This document shows, in pieces, positions 43,481 to 55,277 of a DNA stretch of 64,000 nt. Position numbers and translations under genes: made by a program. Within the stretch, counting starts at the first letter, position 1; every line of letters begins with the position of its first letter. The DNA is from Rhabdophis nuchalis (Eukaryota; Chordata; Lepidosauria; Squamata; Natricidae): NCBI GenBank assembly GCA_039707465.1, contig CM077658.1, positions 15,935,574 through 15,999,573 on the forward strand, read 5' to 3'. The notes under the pieces were generated by a model. The model had not been told where the DNA came from. It worked only from the letters and a program-made list of their open reading frames with translations, and did no database searches.

Positions 43481-43964
43481 CATTTTGAAGAATGAACCTG
43501 AGTTTTCAGCTGTTAGTTTGTGGCTCTTAATTCTTTGCTAGTGTTCAGACCAGCCTGGTATTATGTGAGTACATTTGGGACTTCGTACAGCTGGAGTGAT
43601 ATCTCTGTTGTCACAGCAATGGGGTGGTAGATCACTCATGTACACATTACTCTGGAAGACAGAAGGAGATTTCAAGGAAGTGGGACAGATATGGGAACAT
43701 TTCAGTCATTCCCTGTGTGGTGTCCAGGAGCCAATTTTCAAGAAGAAGCATAGGTTTGAATGAAGGATCTCATTCTTCATTGTAGAATTGACACAAAATA
43801 TGTAGTTGAACAGTATGTCCATATTGCAGTGTCCAATTGTTATGTTCAGAATGTCAAGGTTCCAGCAAACACCCCCAACGGAATCAAAACTCCAAGGCAG
43901 GCATATTCCTCAAAGCATTTATTAGGCATGGCATATTGGCACATCTGGTAAAATCCCACTCTGA
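43481..43964. other. No gene seen; possible old LTR-like or dispersed repeat at 43771-43960
   Basis: 43830-43930 (TGTTATGTTCAGAATGTCAA, CAAAGCATTTATTAGGCATG) looks like a dispersed repeat with a polyadenylation-like complement, but I cannot assign it. Confidence 0.3.
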
Positions 43965-44160
43965 AGTGCTGAAATTCATTTTTTATTTTGCTACCAGTTC
44001 TGTGGCCATGGCTTGGTGGGTGTGACAGGGATAGGATACAGCAAAATCTCCACTCCCACCCCACGCTTGGGCCAGCCATAGGTGGTATTTGCCGGTTCTC
44101 CGAACTACTCAAAATTTCCACTACCGGCTCTCCAGAACCTGTCAGAACCTGCTGAATTTA
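43965..44160 (-). mobile_element. hAT-like MITE, GGTGGGATTCA family, partial
   Basis: The plus strand shows complements of family landmarks: CTACCAGTTCTGTGGCCATG, GGTGGTATTTGCCGGTTCTC, AACCTGCTGAATTTAA. The 3' terminus is missing. Confidence 0.75.
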
Positions 44161-44161
44161 A

Positions 44162-44375
44162 ACCCCTGTCCCTAGTCATTCTTTTCTCTGGATTAGAAAC
44201 ACCCAAACCCTGCAAGGATTCTTCCTATATTTTAGTCTCCAGGCCTTTTAATCATCTTAGTTGCTCTTCTCTTCACTTTTGCTAAGGTCTGAACCTCTTT
44301 TTTGCAATAGAGTAATATAATGGGGTAACTTGCGCCACTGCTTATCTTTCTCAGCTGAGGATTTGTCCATGTGGG
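44162..44375 (-). mobile_element. CR1 LINE fragment
   Basis: CCTAGTCATTCTTTTCTCTGG, CTCCAGGCCTTTTAATCATC and later GAACCTCTTTTTTGCAATAG parallel 13360-13540. Confidence 0.7.
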
Positions 44376-44424
44376 TCATGACATATGAGTCTTGCTTGGC
44401 CAAAGGGCAGCATTAAGCAAAATA

Positions 44425-44866
44425 CAGTGGTGCCTCGGTTCACGAACGCTTCTGTTCACGAACAACTCGGTTCACGAACAGAAAAGTTCATCAAAATATG
44501 CTCCGGTTCACGAACTCCGCTTCGGTTCACGAACAGGAGCCGCGGCCATTTTAATGCTATTTCCTGGCTGTCACATGGTTGTGACTTCCTGTAGGAAGAT
44601 CGTGGAGAGAAGGAGACACAGAAAAAAGTACACTGTGAGTACTTTCAGTGACTTTTTTTGATTTTTGTTATGCTTTTAACACATACAGTACTGTACTGTA
44701 ATTTGTTTCATATTTTTTGTGCTTCAAAAACCAAAAAAAAAAAGATCAGAACAGATTAACCGGATTTACATGAAACCCTATGGGAAACTGTGCCTCGGTT
44801 CACGACCAATTCGGTTCGCGACCAGAGTCAGTTCACGAATTAAGTTCGTGAACCGAGGTACCACCG
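44425..44866. mobile_element. Tigger-like MITE (CCTCGGTTCACGAAC family)
   Basis: Ends CAGTGGTGCCTCGGTTCACG and GTTCGTGAACCGAGGTACCA; TA at 44423-44424 and 44867-44868. 442 bp with a middle part (44540-44750) different from the 37014 copy and no internal tandem duplication. Confidence 0.9.
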
Positions 44867-44868
44867 TA

Positions 44869-45820
44869 CAAGGTTTTTAATCTTGCGGCAAGTTTGGATA
44901 ATAGCGCTGGCATCTCCTTTTGTGCATGGAAACACTTAGGCATTTCAACAAAACCACAAGCAAAAAAAAGTGGATTTCCCCCCCTTCCTTTGACCACATC
45001 CTTGCTGATCCTAGTGATTTGCTGGGCACCTCACTGTTTGTTGTGTGACAAGTTAAGACTTTGGACAAGGTCAGCTCCTGAATCCTGATTATGGTTTTCT
45101 CCCCCCTTGAGCCAGGAAGCATTGATCTGTACATCTAGTTTACCTTGTTTTCTTAGCCATTTGTGACACACTACAACAGTTCCCATCGAAAAAAGTGTCA
45201 TGTAAATAAATTACAACTTAGGATGTATACATTAAATAATTTTATAAATGAACTTTAAAAATGAAGGCATTAAAAAAAATGCCATTCCAAAGCCTCTATG
45301 GCCACAGTGATTATTCTGAGCATGTTGTCATGTGTAATGAGGCACAGTCCCATCATTAATCAAAAGAACCAATCAGATAACTAATTTAGGCAATATTCTT
45401 TACCACAGGACATGTCGGTCAGTAAAAATGCATTAAAATAGCAAGAGATCAATAGCAGACGCTAGGGATGGTATTCACAAACCAGTCTTAAAGTTTAGGG
45501 CATTGTGCGCGCTGTCATATCGGACATCCGTAGTTGAGTGATGTGCAAAACTTTAGATAAATGCCTACAATTCTGCCTCTTTTTTTTTAAACAAAGTTAA
45601 CAATGAATTGAGAGCTTGCCTGCTATGTATTTATTTCCACCCAATGGAGGGAAATTGCAGGCAAGCAGATTTCAATTCAAGTTTCTGTTTGGAGAAAGTT
45701 CTAAATGATGGAAGCTATTAGAGAATGACATGGACTTTCTTGTTATGGAAGCTAAAGTTGGCTCTTGAGTTGTCTTGAATGCATACTGAGTGGGACACGT
45801 GAGATCCTCAGTAATAGTAA
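44869..45820. other. No gene seen; single-copy-looking DNA
   Basis: No recognised repeat or exon. Confidence 0.5.
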
Positions 45821-46215
45821 TTAGAATAGAATAGAATAACAGAGTTGGAAGGGACCTTGGAGGTCTTCTAGTCCAACCCCCTGCTTAGGCAGGAAACCAT
45901 ATACCATTTCAGACAAATAGTTATCCAATCTCTTCTTAAAAAATTCCAGTGTTGGAGCATTTACAACTTTTAGAGGAAAGTCCGTCCATTGATTAATTGT
46001 TCTAACTGTCAGGAAATTTCTCCTTGGTTCTAAGTTGCTTCTCTCCTTGATTAGTTTCCACCCATTGCTTCTTGTTATGCCCTCAGGTGCCTTGGAGAAT
46101 AGTTTGACTCCTTCTTCTTTGTGGCAATCCCTGAGATATTGGAACACTGCTATCATGTCTCCCCTACTCCTTATTTTCATCAAACTAACATACCCAGTTC
46201 CAGCAACCGTTCTTT
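45821..46215 (-). mobile_element. CR1 LINE 3' end, best-preserved copy
   Basis: The minus-strand frame is open for 120 codons and gives the CR1 C-terminus: RGDMIAVFQYLRDCHKEEGV, FSKAPEGITRSNGWKLIKER, INQWTDFPLKVVNAPTLEFF. It ends in the 3' UTR with TAACAGAGTTGGAAGGGACC and AGAATAG units on the plus strand. 5'-truncated at about 46215. Confidence 0.92.
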
Positions 46216-46702
46216 ATGGAACTTTATAACTGTAATAGTAACTCTGAATCAAAGGATATTATTATACTGTTGTAGATTACTCATCCATGATCAGCCACAG
46301 AAGGCATCTTGGGTACAATCACAGAACAATGGAAGCACCATTTGAACAACATCAACATTGACAATACGACCATTCGTCAATTATAAAAAACAGCTTTGGA
46401 ATTGTTTATAACTTTTAACATCACCGAACAACATTTCCTTAATCCTAATAAGGACTTGATAGGTGGATAAAAAGGCCAAATCTAGTCCAAACATCAAGAT
46501 GACTCTGTGACCAATCATCATTCTGAATCAAAGAGATATCATAGATTATGAATCCATGCCCACAAACAAAATATCCAACCCCAAGCAGAATCCCTTGCAG
46601 CAGTCTATCTATAAATCAAAAGAACACATGAATATCAGTTTGCAATAATCTACTATTGTTTTCTGTCAACCACAAATTTCCAGTCCTTTAAGCAGAGGAC
46701 TT
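46216..46702. other. No gene seen
   Basis: Single-copy-looking DNA. Confidence 0.5.
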
Positions 46703-46757
46703 TAATTTCAATTTAATTTATTATTAAATTTATAAACCGCCCCACTCTCCCCGAAGG
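46703..46757 (-). mobile_element. L2-type LINE 3'-end stub
   Basis: TTTATTATTAAATTTATAAACC and GCCCCACTCTCCCCGAAGG match the 3' block of other L2 copies. Only about 55 bp. Confidence 0.6.
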
Positions 46758-46778
46758 CTTTAGCTGAGTCACTTAGAC

Positions 46779-46913
46779 CAGGGGTCCCCAACCTTTGCAA
46801 CTTTAAGTCTGAAGGACTTCAGCTCCCAGACTTCTCCAGCCAGCAAAGCTGGCTGGAGAATTCTGGGAGCTGAAGTCCTTCAGACTTAAAGTTGCAAAGG
46901 TTGGGGACCCCTG
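46779..46913. mobile_element. Buster-type hAT MITE, palindromic
   Basis: 135-bp palindrome, ends CAGGGGTCCCCAACCTTTGC, duplication ACTTAGAC (46771-46778, 46914-46921). Confidence 0.92.
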
Positions 46914-46921
46914 ACTTAGAC

Positions 46922-48029
46922 AACTGTACTTTAGCCACCCAAAATGCATGATTTATGATAGGTTTCCACAGCGTCCATCTGATGCTTGAATTTCTATGAG
47001 ACTTCTTTGTCCGGGATATTTTATAAAACAGCCTATTAATATTTGTCATCCAATTATTATTTTTCTTCTGGCCAACAAAGAACTTTTTCCTGTTTTTGTC
47101 CGGAATGTAGCATCTTTGTCTCCAATGAAACATTTTTCCGACTCCCAAAATTTGGCAACAACTCGACTTAAGACGGCAGAATGGAGCACAGATGCAAAGA
47201 ATTCTGTGTCAGGATATTACCAAGTCAGCCCTTGATTAGTGGGTTGCTTCATCAACTATGACAGAGTAAATAGATTTCTGGCTACAAAGCCACTTCGGCT
47301 AAAATATAGAAAGGAATTCACACTTTTTTGGATTAACTAGTCTCCCAGTTATTATTTTATTTCATCGTGATTCTTCCAAGGAGCCAATGGCCTAAGAAGT
47401 CCCCTCTTTACAGGATCAGAAAAGTGCTGAGCAGAACTGGGTTTCAATTCTAGAGGATTAGAGGATCTCTGAGATCCTTTCCAATTATTCCAACTATCCA
47501 ATTATTGTATGTTCTATGATTGTAGATGCACCACAAGCTCCGTCAAAAAATGAAAAGACACAAGAGATTTTTTTTTAAAAAAAGAAACTCTCTCTTTCCT
47601 AAAAAAAAATCGAGATCATGTCAAGAGTCAGTGGTTGGCTCAAAATCAGCCACTGAACTTCATTGATGGATCTTCCCTATCTATGAGTCCATGCCTCATT
47701 TATTCCCAGGATCAGAGCATATGAAATAACAATTAAACTAAACTACTGTTTTCAGCCTGGCAGTGTGACATGTGCGGAGATTGTTTCATTGTTAAACATT
47801 CATTGTATATGCAGTAGGCATTCCCCATGTTTGATTTTCAGGCAGACTGAGATAAAAGTTTGCACAAACAGAAAGAAGAATCTGCACTTTGTTGCCTGCT
47901 TTCATTTCCATAGAACTTAAATGAGCCAGCATGTTTTGTTCTGTGGATCTCTGATCAAGCTCTCTGACTTGGGGGTAATTCTGGATCTGCCACGGCTTCC
48001 ATCTCCTCTTCTTTAGTTTTGATGACAAC
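46922..48029. other. No gene seen; short CR1 end at 47455-47525
   Basis: TAGAGGATCTCTGAGATCCTT then TGTTCTATGATT is a diverged CR1 3' tip. The remainder shows nothing recognisable. Confidence 0.5.
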
Positions 48030-48265
48030 CTCTATGCTGTGGCAGTGGTTAGAATGCAGTATTGCAAGCTGACTCTAGCCACTGCCAGGAGTTCGATCCT
48101 GACCAGCTCAAGGTCAACTCAGCCTTCCATCCTTCTGAGGTTGGTAAAATGAGGACCCTGATTGTTTTGGGGCAATACGCTGCATCTATGAACCGCTTAT
48201 AGAATACTATGGTAAAACACTATGAAAAACAGTATATAAGACTAAGTGCTATTGCTATTGCTATT
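48030..48265 (+). mobile_element. tRNA-related SINE (TCTAAGTGCT-tail family)
   Basis: GTGGCAGTGGTTAGAATGCAG, box B GGAGTTCGATCC, CAAGGTCAACTCAGCCTTCC, GTATATAAGACTAAGTGC and a (TATTGC)n-like tail. Confidence 0.85.
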
Positions 48266-49117
48266 TTACCATAACTATCACTACCCTTTGTACAGTTTGC
48301 GTGTAGCATCTCTGCAGCATCCAATCACCAACTGCATTTACAGAATTTTTCTACTCCAAACAATTTATCGACTCTGCAGGTACATGTCTTGGCCCATTTT
48401 GGGTGACACGTAAAAGTTATAGGATAGGAGAACTTCTGTTATGGGTTGTAATTATCCAATCTCAAATGTAGACCAAGCCTACATGGTTTACATCTTCTTA
48501 CTTTTTTGCGCTCGGAGATGAGTTAAGCCTCAGATAAAATTGACTTGAAATTTATAGATGCAAGGATCCCAAGCTGGTTTCTTCAGTAGCAGAGTTGAGT
48601 CAACTCCTAACACAATATTGGGACAATAGTTCAGTATTGATTCTGGGGCTGTCACCTCCTGATTTACCAGCAGAGCTCCTTGAAAAGCTGGGGATCTTTT
48701 GCAGAGGTCTCTTTCAGAGCGACTGTATGTCAGCATTAAACTGCATTGATGCAATATGTGTTCCCTCTAAAAGGCCCCCTTTTCAAATTAAAAGCCTTGA
48801 GACCGCTCTATATTTTTTGGTTGTGTGTCCCCCCCCTGTCCCCCCCTCCAGCCCCAAAGCTGCACACATATTAAAAATCATTAAGGCCGATAAAATGTAA
48901 GGTACAGGTGATAAGTGGGGTACTGTGATATTGGAATTCGCCTGTATGTTTCCAATTAAAATCTTGCCTTTAAAAACAGATAAATAATCTCCCTTCTTCC
49001 ATCACCGTCCTCTCCTTCCTTTATGCAAAGTGCTGGAGAAGGACACAGCATCAGAAGTCAAAAGAGGAAAATGTTCAGAGAGCAGAACTTTATCACACTA
49101 CCAGTTCTATGGAAAAA
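48266..49117. other. No gene seen
   Basis: Single-copy-looking DNA. Confidence 0.5.
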
Positions 49118-49575
49118 TACAAGCAGTTGTTGTTGTTAGTTGCGAAGTTGTATCCGACCCATCGTGATCTCATGACCAATGTCCCTCCAGGGCTTCCTGT
49201 CCTCTACCATCCTCTGGAGTCCATTGAAGCTCACACCAACTGCTTCAGTGACTCCATCCAGCCACCTCATTCTCTGCCATCCCCTTCTTCTTTTGCCCTC
49301 CATCTTTCCCAGCATGAGGCTCTTCTCCAGGGAGTCCTTCCTTCTCATCAGGTAGACAAAGTATTTGAGTTTCCTCTTCAGGATCTGGCTTTCTAAAGAG
49401 CAGTCAGGGTTGATTTCCTCTAGGACTGACCAGTTTGATCACCTTGCAGTCCAAGGGACTTGCAGGAGTCTTCTCCAGCACCATAATTCAAAAGCCTCCA
49501 TGCTTTGGTGCTCAGCCTTTCTTATGGTCCAACTTTCACAGCCATACACCGAAACTGGGAAAACCATAGTGGTGG
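49118..49575 (-). mobile_element. RTE/BovB LINE 3' end (pseudogene)
   Basis: The minus strand encodes the BovB C-terminal region: VYGCESWTIRKAEHQSMEAF, then in another frame KSLMLGKMEGKRRRGWQRMR, WLDGVTEAVGVSF and PWRDIGHEITMGRIQLRN, followed by an (AAC)n-like tail at 49125-49140. A frameshift near 49430 separates the parts. BovB is known for horizontal transfer between squamates and ruminants. Confidence 0.88.
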
Positions 49576-49584
49576 TGTCATATA

Positions 49585-49860
49585 ATATATAAATATTTTC
49601 CAAAGCACCAGAAGGCAACATAAGAAACAATGAATGGAAACTAACCAAGGGGAGAAGCAACTTGGAATTAAGCAGAAACTTCCTAACCAGTGGAACAGCT
49701 TGCTTTCAGCAGTTGTGAGTGTTTCATTACAGGAGGGTTTTAAGAAGAGACTGGACAGCCATTTGTCTCAAATGGGTCTCCTGCTTGAGCAGGGGGTTGG
49801 ACCAAAAGACCTCCACGGTCCCTTCCAACTCTAATATTCTGTATTCTGTATATAGCTGTG
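49585..49860 (+). mobile_element. CR1 LINE 3' end
   Basis: AACTAACCAAGGGGAGAAGC, TTTAAGAAGAGACTGGACAG, CTCCACGGTCCCTTCCAACT and (ATTCTGT)n-like end at 49837-49850. Confidence 0.9.
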
Positions 49861-50436
49861 TTGTGTTGCTCCATTTACCTGTTCTTCAGCATCAATCTAT
49901 TATACTTAATTAATAGTTTTCCATTTACTTCTCCAAAAATGTAAATATTGACCTTGTAGCTGTTCCAGAATTTCAATTTCTTGCCAAATTGTCAGGTCTC
50001 TGTTGATTTTCTGATGAGGAATCTTTTTAGACGGTGGTTTGTATTAATTCTTTGATTCCTGTAAAAGGAATCTTTGACTTTCCTTTTCTCTTCATCTCCT
50101 TTTAAGCCCTCTCTTTCCTGGTATGAACAGATAGATCTGTCCAGTTCGATTTCATTCATTTTCCCAATTTTAAATTAGTTCAATTCCATTTCTTTATCAC
50201 TGACATTTATCACAGGCATTTCCGTGCCAATTTTTCCAGATACACATTTCTTTCTAAATATACTCACAATTGCATTGATTTCCTCCACCTAAGACAGATT
50301 TTTGTGTGCCCTTTTTCTAATGCATGCATCTTTGCATGGTCTTCTTTAAAACATTTCAGGATTCCTTGGTCTACAGTCACTGAAAAGATCAAGAACAAAC
50401 CATTTCCATGCTAGGGTCAAGAAAATTGCATGGCTA
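49861..50436. other. No gene seen
   Basis: AT-rich, single-copy-looking DNA. Confidence 0.5.
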
Positions 50437-50720
50437 TTTATTTATTTATATATCACCTTTATTATTTTTAACAAATAACTTAAGGTGGTGGACATATCCA
50501 GCACACCTTGCTCCTCCTATTTTCCCCAGACCTCCTGTGATTGAGTGACCGGTCCAGTCACCCAGGTGGCTCTCATGCTTATAGAGGGAGTAGAACTCAC
50601 TGTCTCCTGGTGGTTGCTCCAAGGTTCTCCAGCTGGTTTTCATGACTAATGTAGGAGTAGAACTTAGAGTCTTCTGCTTTCTAGTCTGGTACCTTAACCA
50701 TTAGACTAAGCTGGTTCACA
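50437..50720 (-). mobile_element. MIR/CORE-like tRNA SINE, longest copy
   Basis: The plus strand shows the complement of the 3' part (TATATCACCTTTATTATTTT, TTCCCCAGACCTCCTGTGAT), the core (GGTCCAGTCACCCAGGTGGC) and the tRNA-like head (CTTAACCATTAGACTAAGC). A stretch in the head half (TAGGAGTAGAACTTAGAGTC) looks partly duplicated. Confidence 0.7.
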
Positions 50721-50723
50721 GAT

Positions 50724-50738
50724 GTGTGTGTGTGTGTG

Positions 50739-50821
<83 letters not shown>
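50724..50821. repeat. (TG)n then (GA)n microsatellite
   Basis: About 18 bp of TG followed by about 75 bp of GA with one GGA interruption. Confidence 0.97.
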
Positions 50822-50822
<1 letters not shown>

Positions 50823-50917
50823 ATGAGGATGAATTAATGATTGCAAGTCCCTTAGACTGCAAACCAGTCAATCCTAGAGGAGATCAACCCTGACTGTTCT
50901 TTAGAAGGCCAGATCCT

Positions 50918-50984
50918 ATAACCCATTGGTGGCTGGGGAATTCTGAGAGCTGAAGTCCACACATCTTAAATTTGCCAAAGTTGA
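50918..50984. mobile_element. Half of a Buster-type hAT MITE
   Basis: GGCTGGGGAATTCTGAGAGC, GAAGTCCACACATCTTAAAT and CAAAGTTGAGAAACC are one arm of the palindromic MITE. The other arm is missing. Confidence 0.75.
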
Positions 50985-51185
50985 GAAACCAACCTAGAAC
51001 TAAGGGGAAAAAATCCTGACAGTTAAAACCATTAATCAGCAGAAGAAGTTGCCACCAGAAGTTGTGGGTGCTCCAACATGGCGACAAAGAGATTGGACAA
51101 TCACTTGTCTAAAATAGTACGTTTCCTGCTTGAGCTGAACTAGAAGACCTCCAAGGTCCCTTCAAACTCTGTTATTCTGTTAACA
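50985..51185 (+). mobile_element. CR1 LINE 3' end
   Basis: AACTAAGGGGAAAAAATCCTG, GAGATTGGACAATCACTTG, ACCTCCAAGGTCCCTTCAAA and CTCTGTTATTCTGTT end. Confidence 0.88.
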
Positions 51186-52111
51186 CCAATCTAATCTGAA
51201 GACCAATCTCTCAAGCAATTATTGGGTCATGAAATTAACAATGCATGAATCTAGGTGTCACTTCTCAAGAGTCCCCAGACATAGTTTGCGAAGATAAAAT
51301 GATTTTTTTGAATAAAATTTTGGACACAGATTTAAAACTGATCGATGTCCAAACTCTTCTCATTCACTTCACTGATCATGTCATATACTTCCATTAGTTC
51401 TAGAGAGCTATGCCATCTCAAGCTCTTCAGAGTTCTGGTTGTACTGGCATAAAAGTTCCCCAAAGCACAATATCTTTAACCCTTCTTAATTATTTAATGG
51501 CTTTTACCTTTATTTTTACTATGCTCTGGAGTAAGTGGAGTTTCTCATCAGTTAACGCTATTTTCCCCCACACTGTAATATTCTTTAAATATGAATTTGG
51601 ATTGTGCCTCTTTTCTCTTCCACACGAAATCAGCTTTTTAATATTTCCCTAAATATAGAATATAAACTATTTTTATAATCTATGTCAAGATTACATTAAT
51701 ACATGTAATTGATCTAAGTGGTTTTTATCCTCTTTAATATGACAAATCTCTTGTGTGAAATATTCCTTCTTAATGATCAACATAAAATAGATAGAGATCA
51801 TTTTTAATGAAAGTACAAGATTTGAATTAATTCATAGTTGGGGCATAGTTATTAAACTGAATCATATATTAGTGTCTGTGTACACATAAACATACAAATT
51901 AGAGGTCCTTTTTTGGGTAAACAAAACAAATGGTGTGTATTTAACATTGGCTAGTGTGTAAATAGACAAGGCTTTGTTTAGTTAAAAGCACAGGTGTAGA
52001 AATATATTCACCAAAACATCTGGATAGAAAGAGAAGAATCTTTGTATATCTTCTAAGTAATTATACAGCTAACTGAATTGACAAGGGATATATATGTGGA
52101 TACAAATATAT
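51186..52111. other. No gene seen; AT-rich DNA
   Basis: Single-copy-looking. Confidence 0.5.
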
Positions 52112-52460
52112 AGAGGATATGGTGGCTCAGTAGCTAAGACGCTGAGCTTTCTGATTAGAAAGGTCAGCAGTTCGGTGGTTCGAACCCCTAGCGCCACGTA
52201 AGAGAGTGAGCTCCCGTTACTCATCTCAACTTCTGCCAACCTAGCTGTTCAAAAGCATGTAAAAATGCAAGTCGAAAAATAGGGACCACTTTGGTGGGAA
52301 GGTAACAGCATTTTGTGCGCCTTTAGCATTTAGTCATGCTAAACGACCACAGAGACGTCTTTGGACAGCACTGGCTCTTCAGCTTTGAAAGGGAGATGAG
52401 CACCGCCCCCTAGAGTCGGGAACCACTAGCACATATGTGCAAGAGGAACGTAAAGGTAAA
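52112..52460 (+). mobile_element. Sauria-type SINE, full length
   Basis: Head GATATGGTGGCTCAGTAGCT, box B GGTGGTTCGAACCCC, body, tail GCCCCCTAGAGTCGGGAACC and AAGGTAAAG-type end (CGTAAAGGTAAAGCTAAGG). Best plus-strand reference for the family here. Confidence 0.93.
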
Positions 52461-52609
52461 GCTAAGGTTTTACTATAACAGCATTCTAGTATCCTACAGA
52501 TAAATTCCCTTATTTTATCTTAATCATCTTTTCATTGCATGTCAAACACAGGAGCAAATTCCCCGTGCTTTGAGTCTCCTTCAGGGAAAAGAAACACATC
52601 CAGGGAAAA

Positions 52610-52900
52610 ATTTGGAGGGGGAGATAGGAAGGGAAGGAGAGGGAGAGAGGGAAGGAGGGGGAGGAGAGAAAAGCAAGAGAGAGACAGGAGAGGGAGGGAG
52701 GGGTAGGGAGAGAGAGGGAGAGAGGAGAGAGACTAAGGGAGCGAAGCAAGGAAGAGAAGGAGAGAGAGAAACAGCAGAGAGAAAGAGAGAGGGAGACAGG
52801 GAGTGGTAGGGAGAGAGGGAGGCAGGGAGGTGAGAGAGGGAGAAAAGGAGGGAGGGAGAGACAGGAAAGGAAGGAGGGAGAGAGAGGGAGAGAAATACTG
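52610..52900. repeat. GA/GGGA purine-strand degenerate tract
   Basis: About 290 bp almost all purine on the plus strand, mixed GAGA, GGGA and GGAG units with occasional CA. Frames over it are artefacts. Confidence 0.95.
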
Positions 52901-53885
52901 TATTCGCTGTATGAATATTGTGGTTCAATAGACAGAAATCAGTCAACCTTCTGAGTTCCTTGTTGTTTTTGATATCCAACCCTCTTCCTTCTGGTAGCAA
53001 CTTCCTTCTCTCCAGCTACTCCTCATTTCCCGCATCTGCAAAGAAGGCCAGGCAGTATCAAAATACTCTGCCAGCTTATCAAGCTAATTCTTGTCTGGCT
53101 GGGTTGACTTGTAGTTGGTTTGGCTGTGATGCTTCAAGATAGGTGACGTCCAAACACCACGTTCAAAATGAGGATGAGAAAGTGAACGAAAGAGGCAGAA
53201 AGAATGAACCCATGTTCAACTCTTAACAGCCGAGGCTTAAAATACGGCAAATAACTGAGCAGGAATTAATCCCACCTTTGAAGGAGCAACGTCCTCGTGC
53301 GTTTTTCAAGAAAAGTTAAGCAAATGGGAATGCTGTGTTTTATTTCCGCCTTTCGTACAAATTAAAAGCAACAGCCTGGGAGAGAACCTTGAAGAGTCCC
53401 TTGTGTGAATTCTCCACTTGCCTATGTTTCTCCAATCTTCATTAAGGGGGAAAGAGGGGAAAAATACCTTAAGCATTAATAATGTTTCACAACCAATCGT
53501 TGATTTCCGTTAAAGGAACTTGACGGTATCTTTCTTTTCACCTCTCCCTCTTCCTTATGATGGAGGTTTCTGTAGAAACCTTTCCTCTCTTTGTCCTCTT
53601 CTATCTGCAGGGTATTGACAGCTCTGACAAGACTTTGATTATCTAGTCAGCGGGAGCCCAAGACTTGTCACTTGTCAGGTGTGAGCTGACAAGGCAGGCA
53701 GCTGATGAAACAATTGGAAAGGGGGTAGGAAGAGGGAGCACAAAGCGGATTGGGATCTTCACCCCCCAAAATGGAGATCTGTCTAAGAGAGTAGAATGGT
53801 TTTACACCCTCATTAGAGTCTCAGATAAAGAAGAGAGAGAGAGAGATTGGATCTGGAGAAAGCCACCAAAGTGCAGACACAATAG
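52901..53885. other. No gene seen; complex non-repetitive DNA
   Basis: No repeat recognised. The TTGACAGCTCTGACAAGACT / TGTCAGGTGTGAGCTGACAAG region (53616-53700) holds several TGACAG-like sites. Confidence 0.4.
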
Positions 53886-54041
53886 GTAGGTAGGTAGGTA
53901 GGTAGGTAGGTAGGTAGACAGACAGAGTAGGTAGGTAGGTAGGTAGGTAGGTAGGCAGGTAGGTAGGGTAGGTAGGTATAGACAGATAGACACAAGGTAG
54001 GCAGGTAGGTAGGTCAGTCGGTCGGTCGGTCGGTAGGTAGG

Positions 54042-54139
<98 letters not shown>
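53886..54139. repeat. (GGTA)n, (GGTC)n and (GATA)n compound microsatellite
   Basis: GGTA blocks broken by GACA and GGCA, a short CGGT/GGTC run near 54017-54033, then about 97 bp of pure GATA. Bkm-type. Confidence 0.97.
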
Positions 54140-54344
54140 CCTTAGAGATTCTTTGGTTGGGCTGTTTATTGGACTGATGACTTTTTGGCAGTTTCCTGAT
54201 TGGGTGTGGTTTACTTGATGGTTGGTCTGAAGTTAACCTTGGAGTTAATCTATGTTGATCTGAGTGCTGATTACTGGTGGAGAGGTGCTGGAGTCTTTTT
54301 CTCTTTCCAGCAGGTTGGATAGATAGATGATAGACAGATAGATG
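54140..54344. other. No gene seen; short GATA runs at 54317-54345
   Basis: Sequence of TTGG/TGGTT character; nothing assigned. Confidence 0.45.
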
Positions 54345-54345
54345 A

Positions 54346-54595
54346 TAGAGAATGGAGTGAGCTCCCGTTACTTGTCTGAGCTTCTGCCAACCTAGCAGTT
54401 CGCAAGGATTTAAAAATGCAAGGAGAAAAATGGGGACTACTTTGGTGTGAAAGTAACAGTGTTCCATGTCCCTTCGGCATTTAGTCCACATGACCACAGA
54501 GACATCTTCGGACAGCGCTGGCTCTTCGGCTTTGAAACAGAGATGAGCACTGCCCCCTAGAGTCGGGAATGACTAGCACATATGTGTGAGGGCAC
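54346..54595 (+). mobile_element. Sauria-type SINE, 5'-truncated
   Basis: Starts at AGAATGGAGTGAGCTCCCGT, contains CTTCTGCCAACCTAGCAGTT, and ends GCCCCCTAGAGTCGGGAATG, ATATGTGTGAGGGCACC. The head is replaced by a GATA run. Confidence 0.9.
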
Positions 54596-55275
54596 CGTAT
54601 ATATATGAGATATATATATATATAGTATATAGATTTAAATATATAAATATAGATATACTGTATATGACAGAGATATGGATTAGATATAGATATTAATTCC
54701 AGCCTGATTTTCAAGCCACTCTCTTCCCCACCAAAACGAACGTTAGCTGTTGGTGTTACGGCCTTCCTGGCTATCCACCTCCAAGTTTTTATGAGGAGCG
54801 TAAAGTTAAAAAGCAATGCAGAGAGTCGTAACGCTGACACACTGCATCACCTAGCTTGAGCCTTACGGCGTCTTTTATTCTGCTTTCCTTTCAGTTTCAG
54901 GGCTTGGAGATTTTCTTGAAAACAAAATGCTTGCTTAACACAAAAGAGTTGGGTTGTCAGCTAAATTGTTACTCTGACCTTCAGTTCTGAAGCCGTTCGA
55001 AAAGATGATAGGAAATGAATGGGAGAAAGGGAGAGGGCCCACAAATGGAGTCAGCAGGCCCAGCCACGTGGCTCTGTGGAGGATCAACAGGTAATTTCCT
55101 CCCAGTTTTCACAAAAGGAAAACAACCCCCTACACACACACCACTAATAGTCACTGGAAGACAAGTGTAAGCCACTCAGTGGGGTGATGGGAAAGCACTG
55201 AAAGCATGAATGGGGCTGGCCTATCCCAGTGAGGCGACTTTGGTCCCTCAAGGAACCTATTTGTACCCAGAATCA
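54596..55275. other. No gene seen; (TA)n/GATA-like run at 54597-54700
   Basis: ATATATAG and AGATATA repeats, then single-copy-looking DNA. Confidence 0.5.
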
Positions 55276-55277
55276 TA

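Noticed and set aside
43771..43960. Endogenous retrovirus LTR
   Set aside because: The repeat-like look and AATAAA complement are suggestive, but there are no TG/CA ends, primer-binding site or coding sequence to support it.
53802..54497. 231-codon minus-strand frame
   Set aside because: It runs through GATA and GGTA microsatellites and a SINE. Tyr/Leu/Ser/Ile and Thr/Tyr/Leu/Pro repeats are an artefact.
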